A DNA stretch of 21,328 nt from CBFGTA01 sp965651595 (GCA_965651595.1 CBFGTA010000028.1:1-21328); one strand, 5' to 3'. Positions 1 through 6,831 are shown, counted from the first letter of the stretch. The notes: generated by a model not told the origin, from the sequence alone. Numbers and translations are program-made.

Positions 1-62
1 ACCGCGTGGACTCCAGAGACACCAGGCTCAATCATCAACCGAGTGAGGGGGCGCGCAGTCAT
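1..62 (-). CDS. 5' end of a leftward gene cut by the window edge (unknown; MenE possible)
   Basis: Reading leftward from an ATG at 62, an open frame runs off the window edge and gives 20 complete codons, MTARPLTRLMIEPGVSGVHA. There is no Shine-Dalgarno, but TAGGCT (75 to 70) lies 7 nt before the ATG, the same layout as the menG start. A GTG directly upstream (65-63) is an alternative start. The gene would be divergent from menB. Twenty residues are too few to assign a family. The position next to menB and the absence of menE elsewhere in the window make o-succinylbenzoate-CoA ligase a reasonable guess, and the Pro/Gly-containing start is compatible with actinobacterial MenE proteins, but this is inference only. 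Confidence 0.4.
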   Translation of the reverse strand, partial: MTARPLTRLMIEPGVSGVHA

Positions 63-69
63 CACCGTT

Positions 70-75
70 AGCCTA
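70..75 (-). promoter_or_regulatory. Candidate -10 hexamer of a leaderless leftward start
   Basis: On the minus strand TAGGCT is followed by 7 nt and then ATG at 62. This matches the actinobacterial TANNNT -10 pattern with transcription starting at or next to the start codon. I see no convincing -35 element. It lies in the 100-bp region between the leftward gene and menB, where no other clear promoter was found. Confidence 0.35.
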
Positions 76-162
76 GTGGCAGTTCCTCTCGACGAGCCAG
101 CCTCTGCCTGCGACGGCAGCTGATCGGCGCTGGCAAGACAGATCAGAAAGGCGCACGATCCT

Positions 163-1095
163 GTGGATACCCGAACCCGCTATAGCCTGCCCCCGGTAGT
201 TGTTGCAGACTCCCCGGCCGCCACTGATCCGTCCCATTCTTCGATTCGCCCTGCCACCACGTGGATCAGCGCAGGCGACTATCGAGACATTCGGTACGAA
301 CTGTCGAGCGGAGACCAAGCCGGAATCGCCAAGATCACGATCTGTCGGCCCGAGAAGCGCAACGCTTTCCGTCCCCAGACGCTCTTCGAACTTGCCGACG
401 CGTTCAACCGCGCTCGCGATGACGATTCCGTCGGAGTGATCATCTTAACGGGACAGGGCGATTGGGCCTTTTGTTCTGGCGGCGACCAACAAATCCGCGG
501 CAACGACGGGTACATCGGTGATGACGACGTCGCGCAGAAGGGGATTGGGCGCCTCAACGTCCTCGACCTTCAGATCCAGATTCGACGGACGCCGAAGCCG
601 GTGGTTGCCATGGTTGCTGGCTACGCCATCGGTGGTGGTCACGTCCTCCACATCTGTTGTGACCTGACCTTCGCCGCTGACAACGCCCGATTCGGTCAAA
701 CCGGTCCCAAGGTCGGCAGTTTCGACGGCGGCTACGGCTCGGGACTGCTGGCTCGGCAAGTGGGCCAGAAACGGTCACGCGAAGTGTGGTACCTGTGCCG
801 TCAGTACGGAGCGGAACAGGCATATGACTGGGGGCTAGTGAACGAGGTAGTCCCACTTGCTGACCTGGAAGAAGCCACAGTAGAGATGTGTCAGACCATG
901 TTGACTCATTCTCCGTTGGCGCTGCGCATGCTGAAGGCGAGCCACAACGCTGCCGACGACGGCCTTGCCGGTATCCAGCAACTCGCTGGCGACGCCACTT
1001 TGTTGTTCTACATGACCGAAGAGGCCCAAGAGGGGCGCAATGCGTACACCGAGCGGCGTCGGCCCGAGTTCGAGAAGTTTCCGAAACGGCCGTGA
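163..1095 (+). CDS. menB: 1,4-dihydroxy-2-naphthoyl-CoA synthase MenB
   Basis: A crotonase-fold enzyme that closes the ring of o-succinylbenzoyl-CoA to DHNA-CoA in cytosolic menaquinone synthesis. The 310 residues fit the family (E. coli 285, M. tuberculosis 314). The oxyanion-hole segment FCSGGDQ is at 103-109 and the second Gly-rich segment GYAIGGG at 153-159. VGSFDGG (184-190) carries Ser186 and Asp188, and LFYMTEE places Tyr283; these match E. coli Ser161, Asp163 and Tyr258. Gln179, Gly181 and Trp209 match the E. coli bicarbonate-binding residues Gln154, Gly156 and Trp184, so this is a type I, bicarbonate-using MenB. The GTG start has a weak GAAAGG about 11 nt upstream; the first ~35 residues are not conserved, and I saw no better in-frame start downstream. 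Its stop overlaps the menC start (GTGA), so the two are probably translationally coupled. Confidence 0.95.
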   Translation: MDTRTRYSLPPVVVADSPAATDPSHSSIRPATTWISAGDYRDIRYELSSGDQAGIAKITICRPEKRNAFRPQTLFELADAFNRARDDDSVGVIILTGQGDWAFCSGGDQQIRGNDGYIGDDDVAQKGIGRLNVLDLQIQIRRTPKPVVAMVAGYAIGGGHVLHICCDLTFAADNARFGQTGPKVGSFDGGYGSGLLARQVGQKRSREVWYLCRQYGAEQAYDWGLVNEVVPLADLEEATVEMCQTMLTHSPLALRMLKASHNAADDGLAGIQQLAGDATLLFYMTEEAQEGRNAYTERRRPEFEKFPKRP

Positions 1096-2180
1096 CCTTT
1101 CGGGTCGACCCAGCTCTCGTTGAGCTCGTTGAGTCTCCTCTCGCCGACTCGGTCGTCGCGTCAGCGAGGCCTTTTCGCCTGGAGCTGACGACCCGATTCC
1201 GTCGCAACACCGCCCGCGAAGGGCTCCTGTTCCTCGGTCCAGCCGGCTACGGAGAATTCGCGCCTTTCCGGGAGTACGGCGATCTCGAAAGCGCTCGCTG
1301 GTTACTGGCTGCATTGGAAGCGAGCTGCCTACCTCGGCCTGTTCCCCCGGACTGCTCGGTGGCGGTTAACGCGATCATCCCGGCTGTAAATCCTGAGCGA
1401 GCGTACGAAATGGCGGCTCGGGCAATCGTCACGGACGGATGTCCTACCCTCAAGGTCAAAGTGGCCGAAGCTGGCCAAGACCTGGCGGACGACTTAGCCC
1501 GCATCCAGGCCGTTCTCGACGCTGGCAACGACAATGACCGACAGGTGGTCCTGCGTCTCGACGCGAACGGAGCCTGGTCAGTCGGCCAGGCCAGGTCTGC
1601 TCTTGACGCCTTAGCTGAACGGTCAATTCCCGTTGACTACGTCGAGCAACCATGCGCGACTACTGCCGAACTTGCCGAGGTGCGACGCTCGGGATCGATT
1701 CGGATCGCCGCCGACGAGGTGGTCCGGCGCGGGAGCGATCCCACTGCCGTCGTCGAACAGGCAGCTGCCGACGTCGTCATCGTGAAGGTCGCGCCAATCG
1801 GCGGCCTCGGTCAGATACTAGGGCTGAAATCCGCCATCGAGGCGAAGGCGCCCGAACCTGTTGAATTCGTCGTTTCGAGCGCCCTTGACACAGGTGTCGG
1901 CTTGGCCACTGGGATTGTCGCAGCCCACCTAGTGAACCCGCATGGAACCCACGGCCTAGCGACAGCGCGGTTGCTGGCTCGTGACGTGTGTGCGCCCGGC
2001 CCGGTCCCCAGAAGGGGCCGAGTGTTCCTCGGTGACTGTCGAGTCGATGAACACCTCATCACCCAGGCTGGAGCAGACGTTGGGCGCGATTGTCGGGCAG
2101 GGTGGCGGGATCGAGCTGTTCGATGTCTGCAGATCTTGCGAACAAACTTGCCGACGGCCAGCAACCCCCTAACTTGGTAG
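1092..2180 (+). CDS. menC: o-Succinylbenzoate synthase MenC
   Basis: An enolase-superfamily enzyme that dehydrates SHCHC to o-succinylbenzoate. With the GTG at 1092 the protein has 362 residues. The barrel shows the second-strand lysines TLKVK (Lys121, Lys123), metal ligands Asp157 (RLDANG), Glu185 (VEQPCAT) and Asp208 (IAADE), and Lys232 (VIVKVAP) on the opposite side. The N-terminal capping region holds GPAGYGEFAPF (49-59). EQPCAT.AELAE.RR and VKVAP.GG are close to mycobacterial MenC. The frame stays open upstream to 888, but that stretch lies inside menB; the GTG overlapping the menB stop as GTGA is the natural start. The last ~30 residues are Arg/Cys-rich and not conserved. The stop codon lies in a hairpin shared with the convergent lipoprotein gene. 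Confidence 0.92.
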   Translation: MTFRVDPALVELVESPLADSVVASARPFRLELTTRFRRNTAREGLLFLGPAGYGEFAPFREYGDLESARWLLAALEASCLPRPVPPDCSVAVNAIIPAVNPERAYEMAARAIVTDGCPTLKVKVAEAGQDLADDLARIQAVLDAGNDNDRQVVLRLDANGAWSVGQARSALDALAERSIPVDYVEQPCATTAELAEVRRSGSIRIAADEVVRRGSDPTAVVEQAAADVVIVKVAPIGGLGQILGLKSAIEAKAPEPVEFVVSSALDTGVGLATGIVAAHLVNPHGTHGLATARLLARDVCAPGPVPRRGRVFLGDCRVDEHLITQAGADVGRDCRAGWRDRAVRCLQILRTNLPTASNPLTW

Positions 2181-2183
2181 GGG
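2166..2183. terminator. Symmetric hairpin containing both convergent stop codons
   Basis: CCCCTA (2166-2171) and TAGGGG (2178-2183) are a perfect 6-bp inverted repeat around a 6-nt loop. The menC stop TAG (2178-2180) and the leftward lipoprotein stop (CTA on the plus strand, 2169-2171) both lie in the stem. There is no T-tract on either side, so it is not a canonical intrinsic terminator. It may still act as a weak bidirectional terminator or 3'-end stabiliser. Confidence 0.35.
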
Positions 2184-2639
2184 AGCGACTACGTAAGCGA
2201 TGTTCGTGCTTCCGTCCATCGTGGTTCCCGTGACGTTGACGGTGAAGCCGTTACCTTGGAAGACGAAGCTCGCAACATTGTCTCCGCTTGATTCTGCGGC
2301 CACTTCGAACCCGGCGGAGGTGAACTCGTCGCGAACTTCCTTCATCGTGTCATTGAGTCCTGAGCTTCCCTCAAAGGTGATGTTCCAGAACGACCCGTTG
2401 CCTTCAGTGATCTTCTGACTGTAGATCAGCGTCATATCATTGGGCAGGGGAACTTCGGACGGGTAGTCGTCGGGAAGCTGTGTGCCGCTGCTGATCTCCG
2501 CACCACCTTCGGGCGTGTCGACACGGACGGTGTTGTTTTCGGCTGAGTTGTCGGAGCTCGACCCGCAGGCAGCCAAGACTCCGAACGAAATAACTGCAGC
2601 TCCGGCCATTCCTACAGTTCGCATCCATGGCGCTCTCAC
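2169..2639 (-). CDS. Small secreted lipoprotein of unknown function
   Basis: 156 residues. The N terminus is a lipoprotein signal peptide: basic start (Arg2, Arg7), hydrophobic stretch at about 9-23, and lipobox L-A-A-C with Cys25 as the lipidation site, followed by the polar GSSSDNS. The mature ~132 residues begin with a disordered acidic/Ser part, then LPDDYPSEVPLPND (54-67), and a domain rich in Gly, Ser and alternating hydrophobic residues that looks like a small alpha/beta fold. No catalytic motif is visible. P-rich 'DYP.EVPLP' segments occur in small exported actinobacterial proteins, but I cannot name a family. The GTG start is preferred because GGAAGG lies about 10 nt upstream; the internal ATG (Met6) would be 25 nt away. 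It sits antisense between menC and menD and overlaps the menC end by 12 bp. Confidence 0.85.
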   Translation of the reverse strand: MRAPWMRTVGMAGAAVISFGVLAACGSSSDNSAENNTVRVDTPEGGAEISSGTQLPDDYPSEVPLPNDMTLIYSQKITEGNGSFWNITFEGSSGLNDTMKEVRDEFTSAGFEVAAESSGDNVASFVFQGNGFTVNVTGTTMDGSTNIAYVVAPLPS

Positions 2640-2777
2640 TGGTTAGGTTCCTTCCGTTGGCGTGCCGCGGTTCCTGTCTGTCTGCGGGAGGGGATTCAGA
2701 TTGGTTGATCCGCAGTCCGAGCGTAGCGAACTTCGGTCCACGAGCCTCCGTCACCACTCCGTAGTAGCCGGATGCGG

Positions 2778-2783
2778 CAGAAT
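2778..2783 (+). promoter_or_regulatory. Candidate -10 element of a leaderless menD transcript
   Basis: CAGAAT is followed by 6 nt (GACACC) and the GTG at 2790, so it spans -12 to -7 if transcription begins at that GTG. Neither possible menD start has a Shine-Dalgarno. No good -35 hexamer lies 16-18 nt upstream. The region 2640-2777 between the divergent lipoprotein gene and menD shows no other clear signal. Confidence 0.4.
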
Positions 2784-2789
2784 GACACC

Positions 2790-4577
2790 GTGTCCGCATT
2801 CATCGGCAGGGTGGAGCACCAAGAGCCAGCTGCTGCCCTGGCTGACGCGGTCATCGCTGGCTGCCTGGCCTCTGGCATGCGGGCATTCGTGGTGTGTCCT
2901 GGAAGTCGCAGTGCGCCGTTGGCGATTGTTCTGGCTGAGCTCGAGCGACAGTCGGAAGTCCGACTCACGGTCCGTGTTGACGAGCGCAGCGCAGCGTTTG
3001 TGGCACTCGGGATGGCGAAAGCTACCCAAGCGCCCGTCGCGGTTGTTTGCACGTCCGGGTCGGCGCCAACGAACCTGTTCCCGGCTGTGGTGGAGGCCTC
3101 CTACGCAGGCGTACCTCTGGTGTGTCTCACTGCCGACCGACCGCCCTCGTTGAGGAACCGAGGGGGCAACCAAACCATCGACCAAGTGGGACTGTTCGGC
3201 CACCACGTGCGCTACTCATGTGATCTCACTACCGAGCTCGAGTCCGGTTCGTCCCGACAGTGGTCTCATCACATCGGCCGGGCGCTTGACAGGGCCCGCG
3301 GGGGAACGAGCCGCTCAGCGGCAGGACCTGTCCAGATCAATCTCGGACTGGGGGGACCGCTAGTTCCCGCACGGAGCGACCCCATCATCGGGCCGGCGGT
3401 CCGGTCAGTCCTAGAGGAAGCACCGGAACCGCATCAGGACCGAGTCTCGTCCCAGGCGGTTCGGGAGCCGATCAATTTCCTCCTCGCTGATCTGGGGATC
3501 ACGGAAGTGCCGCTCCAGGCTGCGATCGTGGCGGGGGATGTGCCGACCGTGCAGGTCGCCGATCACATCGCGGAACTAGCGGATGCGACGGGTTGGCCGG
3601 TCCTGGCCGAACCAAACTCGAACCTGTGGGCAAGTCCGCAAGTTCTCGGGGCGGCGGGGCTGATCCCCCAACTCGACGCCTCGGCCTCGGGGCTAGCTGG
3701 GTTTGCCGTCCCGTCACTAGTGGTCACAGTGGGTCGCTGGGGGCTGCACCGATCTGTGAACGACCTAGTGAGGCGGGCGCGCCACCACGTGGCTGTTCAC
3801 ATCGCCGGTTGCGACCGCCCCGATCCGCTCGGGACAGCCCAAGGAATCTGGGCCGCAGTACCGCGACCACCCGTGGCGGATCCGATTGTCGCCTGGGAAG
3901 GTCCAGACCCCGAATGGTTTGAGCTATGGGCAACTCAAGGTGAGCGCGTCCATGAGGCGGTGGACCGGTTGATGGCGGAGGCGCCGTTCGCTGGGCTGCA
4001 TGCTGCGCGTGCCTGCTGGGAGAGTCTCACCAGCACCGACGACCTGTTCGTAGCCGCGAGTCGGTCGGTTAGGGATCTTGGAACGGTTGCTCGCTACCGT
4101 CCCGACCCCCCGTGGGTGGTGGGAAATCGCGGAACGTCGGGCATCGACGGGTTGATTTCTACAGCGTGGGGTCACGCCCAGGCCACGGGGCGGCGGACAG
4201 TGGCTCTACTCGGGGACCTCGCAACCTTGCACGACCTCGGTGGCCTGATCGGGCCCTCCGGCGAATCCGAACCGCGTCTGACCATCGTCGTGTCCAATAA
4301 CCACGGTGGGGGAATCTTTGCAGACTTGGAGCAGGGCGCTGACCACTTGAATGCCTACTTCGAAAGAGTTTTTGCCACTCCAATGGCTGCCGACATCCCG
4401 GGAGTGACCGCCGCCCTCAACATACCGACGGATGTGGTTGCGACTGAGGCACAACTGCGGGAAGCGCTCCACGATGATTCACTCGGACTGCGCGTCATCG
4501 TGGCCAACCTCGCCGATCGACAACGGGAACGTGCTCTGCACGCCGCGATTACTGGCGAGTTGGCGGGCCGTCGCTAA
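2790..4577 (+). CDS. menD: SEPHCHC synthase MenD (ThDP-dependent)
   Basis: Adds the succinyl semialdehyde unit derived from 2-oxoglutarate to isochorismate, the first committed step to menaquinone. From GTG 2790 it has 595 residues, usual for the family. The N-terminal ThDP half has CPGSRSAPLA (36-45) and VDERSAAF, where Glu65 is the conserved cofactor-activating Glu. CTSGSAPTN and the ADRP...GGNQTIDQ stretch follow. The C-terminal ThDP/Mg half has GNRGTSGIDG (445-454), GDLATLHD (475-482) and SNNHGGGIF (502-510), matching mycobacterial MenD. An in-frame ATG at 2772 would add six residues; GTG 2790 is chosen because of the -10-like CAGAAT six nt upstream and because neither start has a ribosome site. 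The 3' end overlaps the convergent menF by 29 bp. Confidence 0.93.
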   Translation: MSAFIGRVEHQEPAAALADAVIAGCLASGMRAFVVCPGSRSAPLAIVLAELERQSEVRLTVRVDERSAAFVALGMAKATQAPVAVVCTSGSAPTNLFPAVVEASYAGVPLVCLTADRPPSLRNRGGNQTIDQVGLFGHHVRYSCDLTTELESGSSRQWSHHIGRALDRARGGTSRSAAGPVQINLGLGGPLVPARSDPIIGPAVRSVLEEAPEPHQDRVSSQAVREPINFLLADLGITEVPLQAAIVAGDVPTVQVADHIAELADATGWPVLAEPNSNLWASPQVLGAAGLIPQLDASASGLAGFAVPSLVVTVGRWGLHRSVNDLVRRARHHVAVHIAGCDRPDPLGTAQGIWAAVPRPPVADPIVAWEGPDPEWFELWATQGERVHEAVDRLMAEAPFAGLHAARACWESLTSTDDLFVAASRSVRDLGTVARYRPDPPWVVGNRGTSGIDGLISTAWGHAQATGRRTVALLGDLATLHDLGGLIGPSGESEPRLTIVVSNNHGGGIFADLEQGADHLNAYFERVFATPMAADIPGVTAALNIPTDVVATEAQLREALHDDSLGLRVIVANLADRQRERALHAAITGELAGRR

Positions 4578-5877
4578 GGGCTTCTCGCATCGCCAGGAGT
4601 TTTGCTTCTGACTCGGCGACTTCGGCCTGAGGGTCAGAACCGGCCACAATCCCGCATCCGGCGAGCAACTGGATTCGATGAGGGTGGTGGGCCTCGATGA
4701 GTCCGCACCGCAAGGCCAATCCAAACTCGCCGTCCCCGCGCGAGTCCATCCATCCCACGGGTCCGGCATATCGCCCACGGTCGACCTGCTCGAGCTGGCG
4801 GATCACGGCCAGGGCCCGTTCGGTGGGTGTCCCGCACACTGCCGCCGTGGGATGAAGGGATGCGGCCAGGGCGAGGACGGGGGTCTCGTTGACCAAGAGG
4901 CCCGACACGTCAGTGACCAAGTGCTGCACATTGCTGAGGCTCAAGATCGACGGTTCCACCGGAATTGTGAGGTCGACGCAATGGGTGGACAACACTCCAG
5001 CCACCGATGCAACCGCGTAGGCGTGCTCGGCTTGGTCCTTGTCGGACCCGAGTAGAGCGGCCGCGAGCTGACCCGACTCCTGGTCAGACGCTGCTGTCCG
5101 GACAGTTCCGGCCAGGACTCGGCTCACTACGCGATCACCAAAGCGCCGGACCAGCAGTTCTGGTGTCGCACCTACTAGTCCGTCCACGCTGAACGACCAA
5201 CAGCCCGGATAAGAGCGGCTAAGTCGATCGAGGAGGTAGCGAGGGTCAATGGCCCGTTCGGTCTGCACCACCACGTCACGGGCCAAGACCACCTTGTCGA
5301 GCTCACCCGCGCGGATCCGCTCAACGGCTTGAGCAACTGTAGCCTTCCAGGCTCCGAGCTGCTGACCGGCTGCGTCCCGACTAACCGCCCCCGGGGAAGC
5401 GATCGAATCGGCTGGGCCGCGCAGGAGAGCATCTATTTCCTGACTCGATAAGGCAGCCGGTGGTGCTTCGTGCGGGGCAACGGGCCGGGCCACCGTCACC
5501 CAACCTTTGCCGTTGCGCACACCCACGACGACCTCGGGGACAATGACTACAGAAGTTCCCGGGTGGGCATCGAAGGAAAACGAAGAAAACGCCAAGGGGC
5601 CAGTGCCCGGTTGCATCACCGAATCGTCAATAGCGACCTCGGCACACAGGTTGGTCCACCAGCGAACTGCTCGGCTGAACCGCTCCGGCCCGGCTACCTC
5701 ACATCGGGCGACCTCTCCCCAGGCGACGAGGCCCTCGCCATCTCGGAACCAGCACAGCGATCGTCCGTCCGGCATCAGTTCGAGTAGATTGGCAGGTGCA
5801 CCAATGGGCAGAGTTTGAAACACCAACTGCGGCGCTGCCGTGTCCGCTGCGCGGCGGCTGGGGGGCGGGCTGTGCAC
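4549..5877 (-). CDS. menF: Isochorismate synthase MenF
   Basis: A chorismate-utilising enzyme converting chorismate to isochorismate, the entry step of menaquinone synthesis. The 442 residues fit the MenF/EntC group. DKVVLARDV has Lys195, the expected base that activates water and marks isochorismate synthases. Further family motifs are GATPELLV (236-243, with Glu240), LAGTVRT, KDQAEHAYAV with Mg ligand Glu284, SLHPTAAVCGTP (340-351), DRGRYAGPVGW (366-376) and AGCGIVAGSDPQAE (406-419). EntC-type siderophore enzymes share these motifs, but the men neighbours make MenF the better name. The GTG start has TACCCT 6 nt upstream and no Shine-Dalgarno. The gene runs against its neighbours: tail-to-tail with menD (29 bp overlap) and head-to-head with menG. 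Confidence 0.92.
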   Translation of the reverse strand: MHSPPPSRRAADTAAPQLVFQTLPIGAPANLLELMPDGRSLCWFRDGEGLVAWGEVARCEVAGPERFSRAVRWWTNLCAEVAIDDSVMQPGTGPLAFSSFSFDAHPGTSVVIVPEVVVGVRNGKGWVTVARPVAPHEAPPAALSSQEIDALLRGPADSIASPGAVSRDAAGQQLGAWKATVAQAVERIRAGELDKVVLARDVVVQTERAIDPRYLLDRLSRSYPGCWSFSVDGLVGATPELLVRRFGDRVVSRVLAGTVRTAASDQESGQLAAALLGSDKDQAEHAYAVASVAGVLSTHCVDLTIPVEPSILSLSNVQHLVTDVSGLLVNETPVLALAASLHPTAAVCGTPTERALAVIRQLEQVDRGRYAGPVGWMDSRGDGEFGLALRCGLIEAHHPHRIQLLAGCGIVAGSDPQAEVAESEAKLLAMREALSDGPPTRQ

Positions 5878-5883
5878 GTCACC

Positions 5884-5889
5884 AGGGTA
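5884..5889 (-). promoter_or_regulatory. Candidate -10 element of a leaderless menF transcript
   Basis: On the minus strand TACCCT is followed by GGTGAC and then the GTG at 5877. It would lie at -12 to -7 of a transcript starting on the start codon, the same geometry as menD. The expected -35 zone falls in the palindrome at 5904-5915, whose best hexamer (TGTGCA, 18-nt spacer) matches TTGACA poorly. Confidence 0.45.
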
Positions 5890-5903
5890 GGCGTACGGGG
5901 CGC

Positions 5904-5915
5904 ACTGTGCACAGT
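5904..5915. promoter_or_regulatory. 12-bp perfect palindrome in the menF-menG divergent region (possible operator)
   Basis: ACTGTGCACAGT is a perfect palindrome. It covers about -27 to -38 of the inferred menF transcript, overlapping its -35 zone, and lies about 107 bp before the menG start. TGTGCAC recurs at 5871-5877 over the menF start codon. The position fits a repressor or activator site; the cognate regulator is unknown. Confidence 0.35.
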
Positions 5916-6008
5916 AAGGCCACCAGCGCGCCGACCAATCCAGGCCTCATCCACGGCCAGCCCCGGGAAGGAACATGCCTGCTGCCGGTTGGCCCCATGC
6001 CCCGGAGG

Positions 6009-6014
6009 TACCGT
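6009..6014 (+). promoter_or_regulatory. Candidate -10 element of menG
   Basis: TACCGT is followed by 7 nt and the GTG at 6022, giving a leaderless-type start. A GGAGG at 6004-6008 overlaps this zone but lies 13 nt from the start, long for a ribosome site, so the two readings compete. No strong -35 hexamer is seen. Confidence 0.35.
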
Positions 6015-6021
6015 CTACGGT

Positions 6022-6711
6022 GTGACTCGCGCTGACCTGACCAAGCAACCAGATGCCATCGCCGCCATGTTCGACCGGGTCGCTGATCGCTACGACCTCA
6101 CCAACGACGTGCTGTCGCTGGGTCAGACCCGTCGGTGGCGCAACGATGTGGTTCGCGCTATCGGAGTCGAGCCTGGCGAGAAGATCCTCGATGTTGCCGC
6201 CGGAACCGGCAGTTCGACGGTTCCCCTCGTTGAGGCAGGCGCTCAGGCCACGGCTTGCGACTTCTCCGAGGGAATGGTGCGAGTCGGTCGGGAACGCTAC
6301 CCGCATATCGACTTCGTCTTGGCCGATGCGACGAGCCTGCCCTTCGACGACGAGACATTTGACGCAGTGACCATCTCCTTCGGTTTGCGCAACATTGTGG
6401 ATCACCGGGCGGCCTTGAGTGAGTTTCGGCGAGTGTGCCGACCGGGCGGCCGGCTGGTCATTTGCGAGTTTTCCCATCCCACCAATCCAGCTTTTCGCAC
6501 CGTCTACTTGGAGTACTTGATGCGCGCGCTGCCGAGTGTGGCCCGGGCGGTGTCGTCCAACCCGGCCGCCTACGAGTACTTGGCTGAGTCGATCGTTGAC
6601 TGGCCCGACCAGGTCGACCTGAGTCAGCAGATTGGTGAGGCGGGTTGGTCACGGGTGGCATGGCGAAACGTGTCCGGCGGTATCGTTGCTCTCCATCGCG
6701 CCTGGCGATAG
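6022..6711 (+). CDS. menG: Demethylmenaquinone methyltransferase MenG (UbiE family)
   Basis: A SAM-dependent C-methyltransferase making menaquinone from demethylmenaquinone, the last ring-modifying step. From GTG 6022 it has 229 residues, the normal family size. The UbiE signature YDLTNDVLSLGQ..RW is at 24-39. SAM motif I is LDVAAGTGS (56-64), the acidic end of strand 2 is ACDFS (78-82), and the second family signature FRRVCRPGGRLVICEFS is at 135-151. The frame is open upstream to 5815, but that Arg/Cys-rich part is not MenG-like; MTRADL..P..IAAMFD is the usual actinobacterial start. There is no evidence of ubiquinone synthesis here, so menG is preferred over ubiE. It is head-to-head with menF and 140 bp before menJ. 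Confidence 0.94.
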   Translation: MTRADLTKQPDAIAAMFDRVADRYDLTNDVLSLGQTRRWRNDVVRAIGVEPGEKILDVAAGTGSSTVPLVEAGAQATACDFSEGMVRVGRERYPHIDFVLADATSLPFDDETFDAVTISFGLRNIVDHRAALSEFRRVCRPGGRLVICEFSHPTNPAFRTVYLEYLMRALPSVARAVSSNPAAYEYLAESIVDWPDQVDLSQQIGEAGWSRVAWRNVSGGIVALHRAWR

Positions 6712-6803
6712 AACGCGAACCTCGTGCGGAAGCGTGGGACTGCACCCCGGCTAGACACCCCGCATGAGGTTTGGTCGACTGTATGCGTAAGCTTGGCGCG
6801 GTA

Positions 6804-6817
6804 GTGAAAACTTTCAC
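6804..6817. promoter_or_regulatory. 14-bp dyad upstream of menJ (possible operator)
   Basis: GTGAAA and TTTCAC are perfect 6-bp arms around a 2-nt AC centre, 34 bp before the menJ start and within the 140-bp menG-menJ gap. The arms are A/T-rich against a G+C-rich background. No clear -35/-10 pair was found beside it. It could bind a dimeric regulator; the loop is too short for an RNA hairpin. Confidence 0.35.
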
Positions 6818-6831
6818 AAGCGCGCACCGGT

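Noticed and set aside
888..1091. Upstream extension of the menC frame to an ATG at 888
   Set aside because: It lies inside menB coding sequence and does not resemble MenC; the GTG at 1092 overlapping the menB stop is the better start.
1981..2172. Possible frameshift at the menC 3' end, because another frame is open there
   Set aside because: The menC frame continues with a plausible basic C terminus (WRDRAVRCL) and normal family length; the alternative frame has no MenC similarity.
5815..6021. Upstream extension of the menG frame
   Set aside because: It overlaps the menF start, is Arg/Cys-rich and unlike MenG; the family's usual N terminus begins at GTG 6022.
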